Source of the DNA: Nitrosomonas sp. Nm84
Lineage (GTDB): Bacteria > Pseudomonadota > Gammaproteobacteria > Burkholderiales > Nitrosomonadaceae
DNA length: 44,719 bases
Reading direction: 5' to 3'
Assembly (NCBI RefSeq): GCF_003201565.1
Contig: NZ_QJJP01000030.1
Span: 1 to 44,719 of the forward strand
Shown: positions 25,873 to 34,229 of the stretch, in pieces
How the letters are laid out: each line of letters opens with the position of its first letter
Numbering within the stretch: position 1 is the first letter of the stretch
Translations under genes and position numbers: made by a program
The notes under the pieces: model-generated
What the model was told of the DNA's origin: nothing
The model's database searches: none
Seen by the model: only the letters and a program-made list of their open reading frames with translations

Positions 25873-26889
25873 ATGATTATGGAAATTGAAAGATTACTTA
25901 AATCAGTATCTGCTGAATCACCTTGCGGTCCGGATCTTGAGTACGATGCTGATTTTCTCAAATTAAGCGAGGATCTGGAGAGTCCACAAGAAAGGATTGC
26001 GGGCGATGTATCTGAAAAAGAACCGAACTGGAATACAATTGCATTCCGTGCCGAAGCATTGTTTTCACGCACCAAGGACTTACGCGTGGCCATCTGGTTG
26101 AGCCGTGCATGGACACGCCGTGAAGGATTGGCTGGATTAGTCTCCGGACTACATTTGATTAATGATTTGTTGACCTTGTACTGGGAAGATATTCATCCCA
26201 ATCTTGACAGTGAAGATGACAATGATCCTACACGCAGATTGAATGTGCTCTCCGAAATTGGGGATTATGGAATTTTGGTGCGCGATGTTCAGAATGTGAT
26301 TATTTTATTCCCGCCGGTCAGAATATCAATACGCGATATCTTAATTGTTTTGGGAAAAATATCAGGTACAAATGTTGAAGTGGGATATACGCAAGCACAA
26401 ATTGAAGAAATGTTTCATGCGCAAGATAATGCGCAAGCAGTCCAGAACTTCAGTAATTTGATAACAGAAGCATTAGAAACTCTGCAAGAAATAAGAAATT
26501 TTCTCAAACAAAAAGTCAATGAAGCTCAGCTCCCGGATTTTAGTAAATTGCAGATCGCGTTAGAGCCAATTTTGTTATTGTGTAAAAATGCAGCGACATC
26601 AAGTCAGGACACTGACCTGGAAGAATCTTCTTTAGCTGGTGAGGGCGTTAGGATGGCGGACAAAAATGGTTCTTCTCAAGGGGAAATAAGGAGTCGCGAA
26701 GATATCACCCGTGTTCTTGAAAAAGTTTGCAAGTATCTTGAGCGAACTGAGCCAACCAATCCGGTTTCCTTGATCATTCGATTGGCACAAACCTTAATGA
26801 CCAAGAATTTTCTGGAAATTATTGAAGCAATACCGCCGGAAGATATGAAAGTTTTTAAGAAAATTATTGATTCTGATAAGGAAAAATAA
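25873..26889 (+). CDS. tssA: T6SS protein TssA (ImpA family)
   Basis: 338 residues. The ImpA N-terminal domain covers about residues 5-130 (S-P-C-G-P-D-L-E-Y-D near residue 17; T-R-R-E-G-L near 75; Y-W-E-D-I-H-P-N near 97). The short C-terminal part resembles the H1-type TssA. TssA helps build the baseplate and directs sheath and tube extension. The start could be ATG 25873 or the ATG at 25879; the Shine-Dalgarno is weak for both. A 248-base gap with its own promoter-like elements separates it from tssB. Confidence 0.92.
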   Translation: MIMEIERLLKSVSAESPCGPDLEYDADFLKLSEDLESPQERIAGDVSEKEPNWNTIAFRAEALFSRTKDLRVAIWLSRAWTRREGLAGLVSGLHLINDLLTLYWEDIHPNLDSEDDNDPTRRLNVLSEIGDYGILVRDVQNVIILFPPVRISIRDILIVLGKISGTNVEVGYTQAQIEEMFHAQDNAQAVQNFSNLITEALETLQEIRNFLKQKVNEAQLPDFSKLQIALEPILLLCKNAATSSQDTDLEESSLAGEGVRMADKNGSSQGEIRSREDITRVLEKVCKYLERTEPTNPVSLIIRLAQTLMTKNFLEIIEAIPPEDMKVFKKIIDSDKEK

Positions 26890-27137
26890 TTCTTTGGTTC
26901 TATTATTAATAGCGATGGGAGGAATTATTGTCACAAAGCAATATATTTTGAAGAGGGTGGATTTTAGCTGCGATTATTCTTTATCTGTTTCCTTTAACCA
27001 AACGTGATTTTTATCACAGATTCATTTGTTTCCAACGATTAGAATTTTTTCATTGATCTACTGGTTTCTTTTTTTTGCAGTCAATCGGGTTTTGATTAAT
27101 TAAGAAACTCAGTAACTTTTAGAGAAGGGGAGAAGCT
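26890..27137. other. tssA-tssB intergenic region with promoter elements
   Basis: An AT-rich gap inside an otherwise tight gene row. It contains a CRP-type site and a well-placed -10 (separate entry) and a strong Shine-Dalgarno (AGAAGGGGAGA) just before tssB. This suggests that the sheath-tube operon has its own promoter rather than relying on read-through from tssA. Confidence 0.5.
27003..27045 (+). promoter_or_regulatory. CRP-type site and -10 element upstream of tssB
   Basis: CGTGA-TTTTTA-TCACA at 27003-27018 matches TGTGA-N6-TCACA with one mismatch. TAGAAT at 27040-27045 is a good -10, separated by 21 bases. A start seven bases after it, at about 27052, puts the palindrome centre at -41.5, exactly the class II CRP position. 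No -35 is obvious. Binding is inferred. Confidence 0.5.
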
Positions 27138-27668
27138 ATGGCCGAGAGCAGTCAAAAATTTATCGCACGTAACCGTGCGCCGCGTGTGCAGATTGAATAC
27201 GATGTCGAATTATATGGTGCCGAGAAAAAGATCCAGTTGCCATTCGTGATGGGTGTGATGGCGGATTTGTCGGGTAAACCGGCAGAAGCTTTGCCCGAAG
27301 TCAGCGAGAGAGATTTTCTTGAAATTGATGTTGATAATTTCAGTGAGCGGTTAAAAGCAATGAAACCACGGGTTGCTTTTCAAGTACCCAATGTTTTAAC
27401 TGGCGAAGGAAATATCAGTGTGGATATTACTTTTGAGAATATGGATGATTTCTCGCCGGCAAGAGTTGCTGAAAAGGTTGATGGATTGAAAGAACTGCTG
27501 CAAACCAGAACGGAACTTGCCAATTTAATTACTTACATGGATGGAAAAGGCGGTGCTGAGAAAAAAATCGCTGAAATATTGAAAGATGAAGCCTTGCTTA
27601 AGTCATTAGCTTCGACGCCAAAGCCTCAGCAACCGGAATCTGAGGTTTCTGAAAGCGAATCCAAGTAA
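27138..27668 (+). CDS. tssB: T6SS sheath small subunit TssB (VipA)
   Basis: 176 residues with the family start (Q-K-F-I-A-R-N-R-A-P-R-V-Q-I-E-Y-D-V-E) and the P-F-V-M-G-V-M-A-D-L-S-G motif. It pairs with TssC to form the contractile sheath. TagJ proteins, one of which is encoded nearby, are known to bind TssB in some systems. Strong Shine-Dalgarno; 16 bases separate it from tssC. Confidence 0.97.
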   Translation: MAESSQKFIARNRAPRVQIEYDVELYGAEKKIQLPFVMGVMADLSGKPAEALPEVSERDFLEIDVDNFSERLKAMKPRVAFQVPNVLTGEGNISVDITFENMDDFSPARVAEKVDGLKELLQTRTELANLITYMDGKGGAEKKIAEILKDEALLKSLASTPKPQQPESEVSESESK

Positions 27669-27684
27669 AAAATAAGGAGAATAA

Positions 27685-29190
27685 ATGATGGCCGAGACAG
27701 CGATTGATTCACCCAAAGAGGAAGCGAAAACACAAGAGTCGGATGTTTTTTCTGAGTTATTGCGGAAAGAATTTAAACCTAAATCACCAGAAGCTGAAGG
27801 AGCTATTGAAAAGTCGGTAAGGACATTGGCTTATCAGGCTCTCAATGATGGGAAAAGCTTAATACCAAAAGATGAGGTAGATGCAATCAGAACCATCCAG
27901 TCAATGATTGCGCAAATCGATAAAGTGCTGAGCGATCAAGTAAATCTGATTTTGCATCATGATGATTTCCAAAAATTGGAAGGCAGCTGGAGAGGATTGC
28001 ACCATTTGGTGAACAATACTGAAACCGATGAAATGCTAAAAATCAAGGTGTTTAATGTCACTAAAAAAGAGGTGCATAAGACACTCAAAAAATTTCAAGG
28101 AACTGCTTGGGATCAAAGTCCGGTCTTTAAAAAAATCTATACGCATGAGTATGGAATGTTTGGTGGAGAGCCCTTTGGTTGTTTGATCGGGGATTACGAG
28201 TTCGATCACTCTCCACAGGACGTAGAGTTTCTGAAAGAAATCGCCAAAGTTTCAGCGGCAGCGCATATGCCTTTCATCGCAGCGGCATCTCCTAAAGTCA
28301 TGAATATGGATTCCTGGCAAGAGCTTGCTGATCCACGTGATTTAACCAAGATATTTGGCACCCCGGAATATGCAGCATGGCGGTCTCTGAGAGAGTCCGA
28401 GGATGCTCGCTATATTGGATTGACATTACCGCGTTTTTTGTCCCGCCTGCCTTATGGCGCCAAAACATCACCCGTGGAACAATTTGATTTCGAAGAAAAT
28501 GTTGCCAATGCAGATCACAGTAAATATACCTGGAGCAATTCAGCATACGCGATGGGCGTGAATATCAATCGTGCGTTTAAATTGTACGGTTGGTGTTCGC
28601 GGATTCGGGGTATCGAATCGGGTGGGGCTGTCGAGGGATTGCCTACGCATACTTTTCCTACGGATGATGGCGGCGTTGATATGAAATGTCCTACTGAAAT
28701 TGCCATTGATGATCGACGTGAAGCGGAGCTTGCCAAAAATGGCTTTATGCCATTACTGCATAAGAAAAATTCTGATTTTGCAGCATTTATTGGTGCACAA
28801 TCGTTGCAAAAACCTTTTGAGTACGATGATCCGGATGCAACTGCCAACGCAAATTTGTCGGCCAGACTACCTTACTTATTTGCAGTTTGCCGTTTTGCGC
28901 ATTACCTCAAATGTATTGTGAGAGATAAGGTCGGTTCCTTTAAGGAACGGGACGATATGCAAGCATGGTTGCAAAAGTGGATTAATAATTACGTTGAAGC
29001 CAACCCGGCGACAGCGAGTGAAATTGACAAGGCCAGAAAACCCTTGGCCCAAGCTGAAGTGGTCGTCGAAGCAGTAGAAGGAAATCCTGGCTACTATACT
29101 TCCAAGTTTTACCTGAGGCCGCATTATCAACTGGAGGGATTAACCGTGTCTTTACGATTAGTTTCAAGATTGCCTTCAGAGAAGAAATAA
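27685..29190 (+). CDS. tssC: T6SS sheath large subunit TssC (VipB)
   Basis: 501 residues, typical for TssC. Recognisable motifs include the L-E-G-S-W-R-G-L-H-H-L-V segment near residue 96, F-G-C-L-I-G-D-Y-E-F near 167 and the conserved C-terminal Y-Y-x-S-K-F-Y-L-R-P-H-Y-Q-L. Two ATGs in tandem (27685, 27688) follow an AAGGAGA Shine-Dalgarno. It contracts with TssB to push the Hcp tube. Confidence 0.97.
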   Translation: MMAETAIDSPKEEAKTQESDVFSELLRKEFKPKSPEAEGAIEKSVRTLAYQALNDGKSLIPKDEVDAIRTIQSMIAQIDKVLSDQVNLILHHDDFQKLEGSWRGLHHLVNNTETDEMLKIKVFNVTKKEVHKTLKKFQGTAWDQSPVFKKIYTHEYGMFGGEPFGCLIGDYEFDHSPQDVEFLKEIAKVSAAAHMPFIAAASPKVMNMDSWQELADPRDLTKIFGTPEYAAWRSLRESEDARYIGLTLPRFLSRLPYGAKTSPVEQFDFEENVANADHSKYTWSNSAYAMGVNINRAFKLYGWCSRIRGIESGGAVEGLPTHTFPTDDGGVDMKCPTEIAIDDRREAELAKNGFMPLLHKKNSDFAAFIGAQSLQKPFEYDDPDATANANLSARLPYLFAVCRFAHYLKCIVRDKVGSFKERDDMQAWLQKWINNYVEANPATASEIDKARKPLAQAEVVVEAVEGNPGYYTSKFYLRPHYQLEGLTVSLRLVSRLPSEKK

Positions 29191-29298
29191 CCGGGTTGTA
29201 AAATTTGAATTATTCGCACTTAGTTTCCGGAGTAGGGTGTGAAGCATGTGTCGAGCGTTATTTTTATTAATTAATCTCAGTAAATCAAGGAGAAGAGA

Positions 29299-29784
29299 AT
29301 GGCTACAAATACCTATCTAAGCTGCGACCCTATTAAAGGCGAATCAACAGATGATGGTCATAAGGAATGGATCGAAGTATTCGCTTTCAATCATGGATTG
29401 AGTCAACCTATGTCCGGCGCTAGCGGCACTGGGGGTCGTGGCGCAGCTCGCGCTGATTTTAGTCCTTTTGTCATTTCAAAAAGCATGGACAAAGCGAGCG
29501 TGGATCTCAGCTTATATTGCGCCAAGGGAACACATATTGCCAAAGTAGTGCTGGAAGTATGTCAGGAATCCGGAGAAAGAGTGTGCTATATCAAGTATGA
29601 ATTAGAAAATGCAATGATTCAGTCTATTTCAGTAGGCGGTGGCGGTTCCGGCCGTCCTAATGAAACAGTGACATTTGTATATGACAAGATATCTTGGACC
29701 TACACCCCTGTGGGTAATGATGGTAAGGCAGGTACTGCCGTGGGGCCCAAAAAATGGAATCTAGAAACAAATAAAGCTGAATAG
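29299..29784 (+). CDS. hcp: T6SS tube protein Hcp (TssD)
   Basis: 161 residues, Hcp1-type, with the family pattern of acidic N-terminus (G-E-S-T-D-D-G-H-K), S-K-x-M-D-K-A-S and a Y-E-L-E-N-A-M-I strand. Hexameric rings stack into the tube inside the sheath and may carry small effectors. An AAGGAGAAG Shine-Dalgarno lies close to the ATG. A 108-base gap separates it from tssC, room for a separate promoter, though I cannot assign one. Confidence 0.97.
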   Translation: MATNTYLSCDPIKGESTDDGHKEWIEVFAFNHGLSQPMSGASGTGGRGAARADFSPFVISKSMDKASVDLSLYCAKGTHIAKVVLEVCQESGERVCYIKYELENAMIQSISVGGGGSGRPNETVTFVYDKISWTYTPVGNDGKAGTAVGPKKWNLETNKAE

Positions 29785-29891
29785 TAGTAGCGTAATAGGT
29801 AACGGAAGTGTTGATTCATAACGAATGGTGACGACTGTGCGAGTGAGTTGACGCTTCCTTAATAACACTCAATTAAATTAATAATGCCAGC

Positions 29892-30698
29892 ATGACACCT
29901 GAAGATTGCTTAAAGTTGGGTAACTTAGACGAGTCGTTGCGACTGCTGCAGGACCGGATCAAGAAGCAGCCATCGAATTCTCAGGATAGGATCTTTTTAT
30001 TTCAATTGTTGGCGGTAATGGGGCAATGGGATAGAGCGCTGACCCAATTAAAAGTTGTGAAGGAACTGGATGATAGTTCAATCGCAATGGTGTTGATGTA
30101 CCACCAGGTTATTGCTTGTGAACGAATCAGAGAGCAGGTTTTTCTGGGACAGAAAGAACCCATGATTATCGGAGAACCCAAGCAATGGATTGCATTGATG
30201 ATTCAAGCGCTAAGGTTGGCTGCGGAAGAAAAATATGAGGCCTCTCAAACGTTTCGTATGCAGGCATTCGAGGAAGCGCCAAGTCTCGGTGGAACGATAA
30301 ACAATGAATCGTTTGCATGGCTGGCTGATAGCGATGCGCGAATTGGACCCGTCATAGAAGCTATTATCGACGGTCGTTATATATGGACGAGTTTGGAAAA
30401 CCTGCGCTCGATTGTAATCGAAGAGCCTGTTGATTTACGTGATGTTGTGTGGCTTCCGACACATTTTACTTGGCAAAATGGTGGAGAAAATTACGGATTG
30501 ATGCCAGCTCGGTACCCGCGATCCTATCAAACAGACCCGCTTCTGGCGTTGTCTCGTAAAACGGTTTGGCAAGAATTTCCGCATGATTTAAGTATCGGAT
30601 ATGGGCAGAAAATGTGGATAACCGATCAATCCGAATATCCCCTGCTGGAAACCCGAACAATTGATATCAAACCTGCTTCGAGTCACGTCGAGGGGTGA
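29892..30698 (+). CDS. tagJ: T6SS accessory protein TagJ (ImpE family)
   Basis: 268 residues. The N-terminal half has TPR-like helical repeats (L-D-E-S-L-R-L-L-Q-D, then Q-W-D-R-A-L-T-Q-L). The C-terminal part has the ImpE signature D-V-V-W-L-P and A-R-Y-P-x-S. In the Pseudomonas H1 system TagJ binds TssB and modulates sheath turnover. The gene sits between hcp and tssE, as in that system. No strong Shine-Dalgarno. Confidence 0.9.
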   Translation: MTPEDCLKLGNLDESLRLLQDRIKKQPSNSQDRIFLFQLLAVMGQWDRALTQLKVVKELDDSSIAMVLMYHQVIACERIREQVFLGQKEPMIIGEPKQWIALMIQALRLAAEEKYEASQTFRMQAFEEAPSLGGTINNESFAWLADSDARIGPVIEAIIDGRYIWTSLENLRSIVIEEPVDLRDVVWLPTHFTWQNGGENYGLMPARYPRSYQTDPLLALSRKTVWQEFPHDLSIGYGQKMWITDQSEYPLLETRTIDIKPASSHVEG

Positions 30699-30702
30699 TG
30701 TT

Positions 30703-31353
30703 TTGGGAACCTTCTCAAAAGACCTTTTTTTACCATCATTGTTGGATCGGCTTACCAATGAAGATCCGGTCAATCAGCTGATAAACGAAGTCAAGCAGAA
30801 AATTAAACAAGTAGAGCAGGATTTGAATAATTCAACCAATATGCCAACCAATCACGAGGGCATGGGAATTGATGGGCAGAAAGAGAAACAGCATCAATTG
30901 CACCATCAACTGGTTGGATTGCAGGCTCAATATAATACGCTAAGTGCTTCTATCAGCTCAAAGCAAGATATTCAATCGTGCGTGAAGCGGGATCTCGAAT
31001 GGTTATTCAATGCCATTCAATATGTTCCCAACGAGGGACTCGATGACTTCCCTGAAACAGCGCGATCGGTTATTAATTTCGGCGTACCGGATTTCACGGG
31101 AAAGACTGTTTCCGGACTGGATATGATCCAATTGGAGCGTTTGTTATTGAAAGCCATTATTGATTTTGAGCCGAGGATAATCCAAAAAACATTAACCGTT
31201 AAAGTGATCGCAGATGAGAATAAAAAAGAACATAACGTTTTTGTTTTTGAAATAGAAGGTGAAATATGCGCAAAGCCATTACCTTTGCATTTACATTTAC
31301 GAACTGAAGTTGAATTGGAAAGCAGTCAAGTGATTATTTATGACATGCATTAA
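30703..31353 (+). CDS. tssE: T6SS baseplate protein TssE (gp25-like) with a long insertion
   Basis: I place the start at TTG 30703, seven bases after AGGGG (30691-30695), giving 216 residues; an upstream in-frame TTG at 30661 would overlap tagJ more deeply. The opening L-F-L-P-S-L-L-D-R-L-T and the later V-K-R-D-L-E-W-L-F-N (94-103) and L-x-F-E-P-R motifs identify TssE, a lysozyme-like gp25 homologue that starts sheath assembly. Residues about 24-90 are an extra helical, Gln/Lys-rich stretch; TssE proteins are usually nearer 140-170 residues. The insertion looks like a coiled coil. Confidence 0.9.
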   Translation: MGTFSKDLFLPSLLDRLTNEDPVNQLINEVKQKIKQVEQDLNNSTNMPTNHEGMGIDGQKEKQHQLHHQLVGLQAQYNTLSASISSKQDIQSCVKRDLEWLFNAIQYVPNEGLDDFPETARSVINFGVPDFTGKTVSGLDMIQLERLLLKAIIDFEPRIIQKTLTVKVIADENKKEHNVFVFEIEGEICAKPLPLHLHLRTEVELESSQVIIYDMH

Positions 31354-31368
31354 AATCCAAGGACAAAA

Positions 31369-33240
31369 ATGACACCGCGCTTGCTTGATTATTATGAGAA
31401 GGAATTGCGATTCATCCGTGAGATGGGATTTGAATTCGCCAAGCGTTATCCAAAAATTGCCGCAAATCTCGATTTGGGGAGCACTGAATGTAGCGATCCC
31501 TATGTAGAGCGATTACTAGAGGGTTTTGCCTTTCTGACAGCACGCATTCAATTGAAAATGGATGCGGAATTTCCCCGTTTCACGCAACATTTGCTGGAAA
31601 TCGTGTATCCGCATTACCTTGCCCCCTTGCCATCAATGATGATTGTGCAGATTAATCCCGACTATAAAGGGGGAATCACTGAAACGGGTTTTGTGCTGAA
31701 ACGGGGAACTAAGTTTTTCAGCAGGGCCGCAGGCGGAGGACGGAGTCGGTGTGAATTTCAAATTGCGCACGAAGTGAACGTTTGGCCAGTCCAGGTCAAG
31801 GAAGCTGTTTATTTACCCCTGGGCCAGGTGCCGGTTCATCCTGGTTTAAATACCAAAAAAACAAAATCAGGTTTTAGAATAAAACTGCAGACTGCTGCAA
31901 ATTATCGCTTTAATCAACTGGCTACCGATCATTTAACGTTTTACTTGCATGGCACGGGCAGCCTGCCTGTACAACTCTATGAATTAATCATGGGACATGG
32001 CCTGTCGGTTGTCATCAGAAATCCATCAAATCAACAAAGTTATGTTTTGGATCGTTCGATGCTTCAATCGGTGGGCTACAGTCAGGAAGAATCCTTGTTG
32101 CCCGATACGGCACAAACCTTTCAGGGCTACCGTCTATTGCAGGAATATTTTGCATTGCCTGAGCGTTTCTTATTTTTTCAATTGAATCAACTTAATGCAG
32201 TGTTTCAACAATGCGATACGGATGAAATTGAAATTTTGATTCTGTTGGATGTTTCGCAAGATAAATTGGAACACGTTGTTCATGCAGAAAATTTCAGATT
32301 GAATTGTACGCCGGCGATCAATCTGTTTGAAAAGCATGCGGATCGCATTCACTTGAAACAGCATAATGCAGAACATCATCTGGTTGTCGATAAAACCAAA
32401 TCCAATGATTTTGAGGTCTTCAGTATTCTCGAAGTCATTGGATTTGGAAGCGATATGCAATCAGAGCAGACATTCCGTCCTTTTTATTCCAGTTCGCATG
32501 AGCACAGTGGAAATACCGGCACTTTTGCTTACTATACGATCAGACGTCAACCCACCTTATTTCCAGTCAATACCAGTTCAAATATTTTAAAAACTGAATA
32601 TGTTGGTAGCGAAGTCTATTTATCCCTGGTGGATTCCAGCGAGATGCCTTTCGATACCGAAATGAAACAACTGGGAGTTCGGGCACTTTGTACCAACAGG
32701 GATTTGCCAAAGCTTTTGTTATTGGATGGCAACAAGTCTGATTTTAGTTGGGAAGTAAGCGCGCCTATTGACCATATCGTTTGTTTAGTGGGCCCTACGG
32801 ATCCCAAGCCATCCGCTACGGAAAGCAGTTACATGTGGCGTTTAATCAATCATTTATCATTGAACTACCTCAGCTTGGTCAATAATGATCAGCAGCAAGG
32901 TGCCAAGGCGTTGCGTGATATGCTGGCATTGTATGCAGATTATTCCGAGCACGCGATAGCCAAGCAAATTGAAGGACTGCAATCGATACAATGTCGCCCG
33001 ATAACTTGTCGGGTGCCGCTAAAAGGTCCCATCACGTTTGGGCGTGGACTGGAAATCACGGTTACATTCGATGAAGCGGCTTTTGCGGGGGGGAGCAGTT
33101 TTCTGATGGGGGCTGTTTTGGATCGTTTTCTTTGTAAGTATGCATCCATGAATAGTTTTACACAGGTCAGGATTTCAACTAAAGAACGTGGTGAGATAAT
33201 GCAATGGCCAGTCAGATCAGGAACCAGAATTCTGTTGTAG
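31369..33240 (+). CDS. tssF: T6SS baseplate protein TssF (VasA)
   Basis: 623 residues. Begins with the family pattern L-L-D-Y-Y-E-K-E-L-R-F-I-R-E-M-G-x-E-F-A and continues with the H-L-L-E-I-V-Y-P-H-Y-L-A-P motif. It forms the baseplate wedge with TssG and TssE. AAGGAC lies near the ATG. Its 3' end overlaps the tssG start. Confidence 0.96.
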   Translation: MTPRLLDYYEKELRFIREMGFEFAKRYPKIAANLDLGSTECSDPYVERLLEGFAFLTARIQLKMDAEFPRFTQHLLEIVYPHYLAPLPSMMIVQINPDYKGGITETGFVLKRGTKFFSRAAGGGRSRCEFQIAHEVNVWPVQVKEAVYLPLGQVPVHPGLNTKKTKSGFRIKLQTAANYRFNQLATDHLTFYLHGTGSLPVQLYELIMGHGLSVVIRNPSNQQSYVLDRSMLQSVGYSQEESLLPDTAQTFQGYRLLQEYFALPERFLFFQLNQLNAVFQQCDTDEIEILILLDVSQDKLEHVVHAENFRLNCTPAINLFEKHADRIHLKQHNAEHHLVVDKTKSNDFEVFSILEVIGFGSDMQSEQTFRPFYSSSHEHSGNTGTFAYYTIRRQPTLFPVNTSSNILKTEYVGSEVYLSLVDSSEMPFDTEMKQLGVRALCTNRDLPKLLLLDGNKSDFSWEVSAPIDHIVCLVGPTDPKPSATESSYMWRLINHLSLNYLSLVNNDQQQGAKALRDMLALYADYSEHAIAKQIEGLQSIQCRPITCRVPLKGPITFGRGLEITVTFDEAAFAGGSSFLMGAVLDRFLCKYASMNSFTQVRISTKERGEIMQWPVRSGTRILL

Positions 33241-34229
33241 CGATGCTGAAGGATCTTCAGCAAGAACCCTACAAGTATGATTTTTATCAGTTTGTGCGCT
33301 TAATCGAGTGCATGTATCCTGATAAACAGCGGTTTGGCTATTCGGTAAAACCCAGCGATGATGCCATTCGCATGGGGCAATTGCCATTCCTGCAATTTGC
33401 GCCAGCAGCCATTGCAACTTTTGAAGCGAATGCGGACTATCCGGCGGCATTAAAAGTGTTTTTCTTTGGCTTGTTTGGCCCCAATGGTCCTTTGCCTATC
33501 CATCTTACCGAGTTTGCAAGAAATCGCAGTAATATCGCTAGGGATCCGACGCTAGCAGAATTTGCCGATCTTTTTCACCACCGGTTACTCAGTCTTTTTT
33601 ATCGCGCATGGGCGGATAAAGAACCCACCGTACAGCTTGACCGCCCGCAAAATGACCGTTTCAGTTTTTATGTGGGGTCGTTGCTGGGAATCGCAGAGCG
33701 CTCTCAACAGCAGCGTGATGGCATCTCTGATCATGCAAAATTACATTTTGCAATACATATGGGCGGCTCAACAAAACATGCCAGTGGATTGATCGCAATA
33801 TTGCATGCTTACTTTCAAGTACCCATCGCAGTGGAAGAGTTTGTGGGTGAGTGGCTTACGATACCCAAAGATAGTTTGTGTTATTTGAATACGGATCAGC
33901 AAACAGGTCAACTGGGAGTCTCCGCTACGGCAGGAAAACGTAGTTGGCAATGCATGCATAAGTTTCGTATCGTGGCTGGGCCACTTGATTTGCAACAATT
34001 TGAATCACTATTGCCAAACGGGGAAAAGATAACCGCATTTTCTGATCTGGTTAAAAATTACATCGGCTTTGAATTCAAATGGGATTTAAATCTCGTTCTA
34101 AAGAAAAATGAGGTGCCGACTGCGCGACTCGGCAAAGATAGTTGGTTGGGTTGGAACAGTTGGCTTGCGATAAAAAACAGAACTAATGATGCGAGAGATA
34201 TGTTTATCGATTTGGAGAAGAACTTATGA
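33204..34229 (+). CDS. tssG: T6SS baseplate protein TssG
   Basis: 341 residues, with the family pattern Y-D-F-Y-Q-F-V-R-L-I-E and F-F-G-L-F-G-P-N-G-P-L-P. ATG 33204 lies inside tssF (37-base overlap); ATG 33243, three bases after the tssF stop, is an alternative that would lose 13 residues. Its stop overlaps tssH (ATGA), showing translational coupling. Confidence 0.95.
   Translation: MASQIRNQNSVVAMLKDLQQEPYKYDFYQFVRLIECMYPDKQRFGYSVKPSDDAIRMGQLPFLQFAPAAIATFEANADYPAALKVFFFGLFGPNGPLPIHLTEFARNRSNIARDPTLAEFADLFHHRLLSLFYRAWADKEPTVQLDRPQNDRFSFYVGSLLGIAERSQQQRDGISDHAKLHFAIHMGGSTKHASGLIAILHAYFQVPIAVEEFVGEWLTIPKDSLCYLNTDQQTGQLGVSATAGKRSWQCMHKFRIVAGPLDLQQFESLLPNGEKITAFSDLVKNYIGFEFKWDLNLVLKKNEVPTARLGKDSWLGWNSWLAIKNRTNDARDMFIDLEKNL

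Noticed and set aside
26940..26975. Sigma-54 type promoter (GG-N10-GC) upstream of tssB
   Set aside because: The closest string has spacing of nine rather than ten and poor flanking matches; the CRP-type site with a -10 is better supported.
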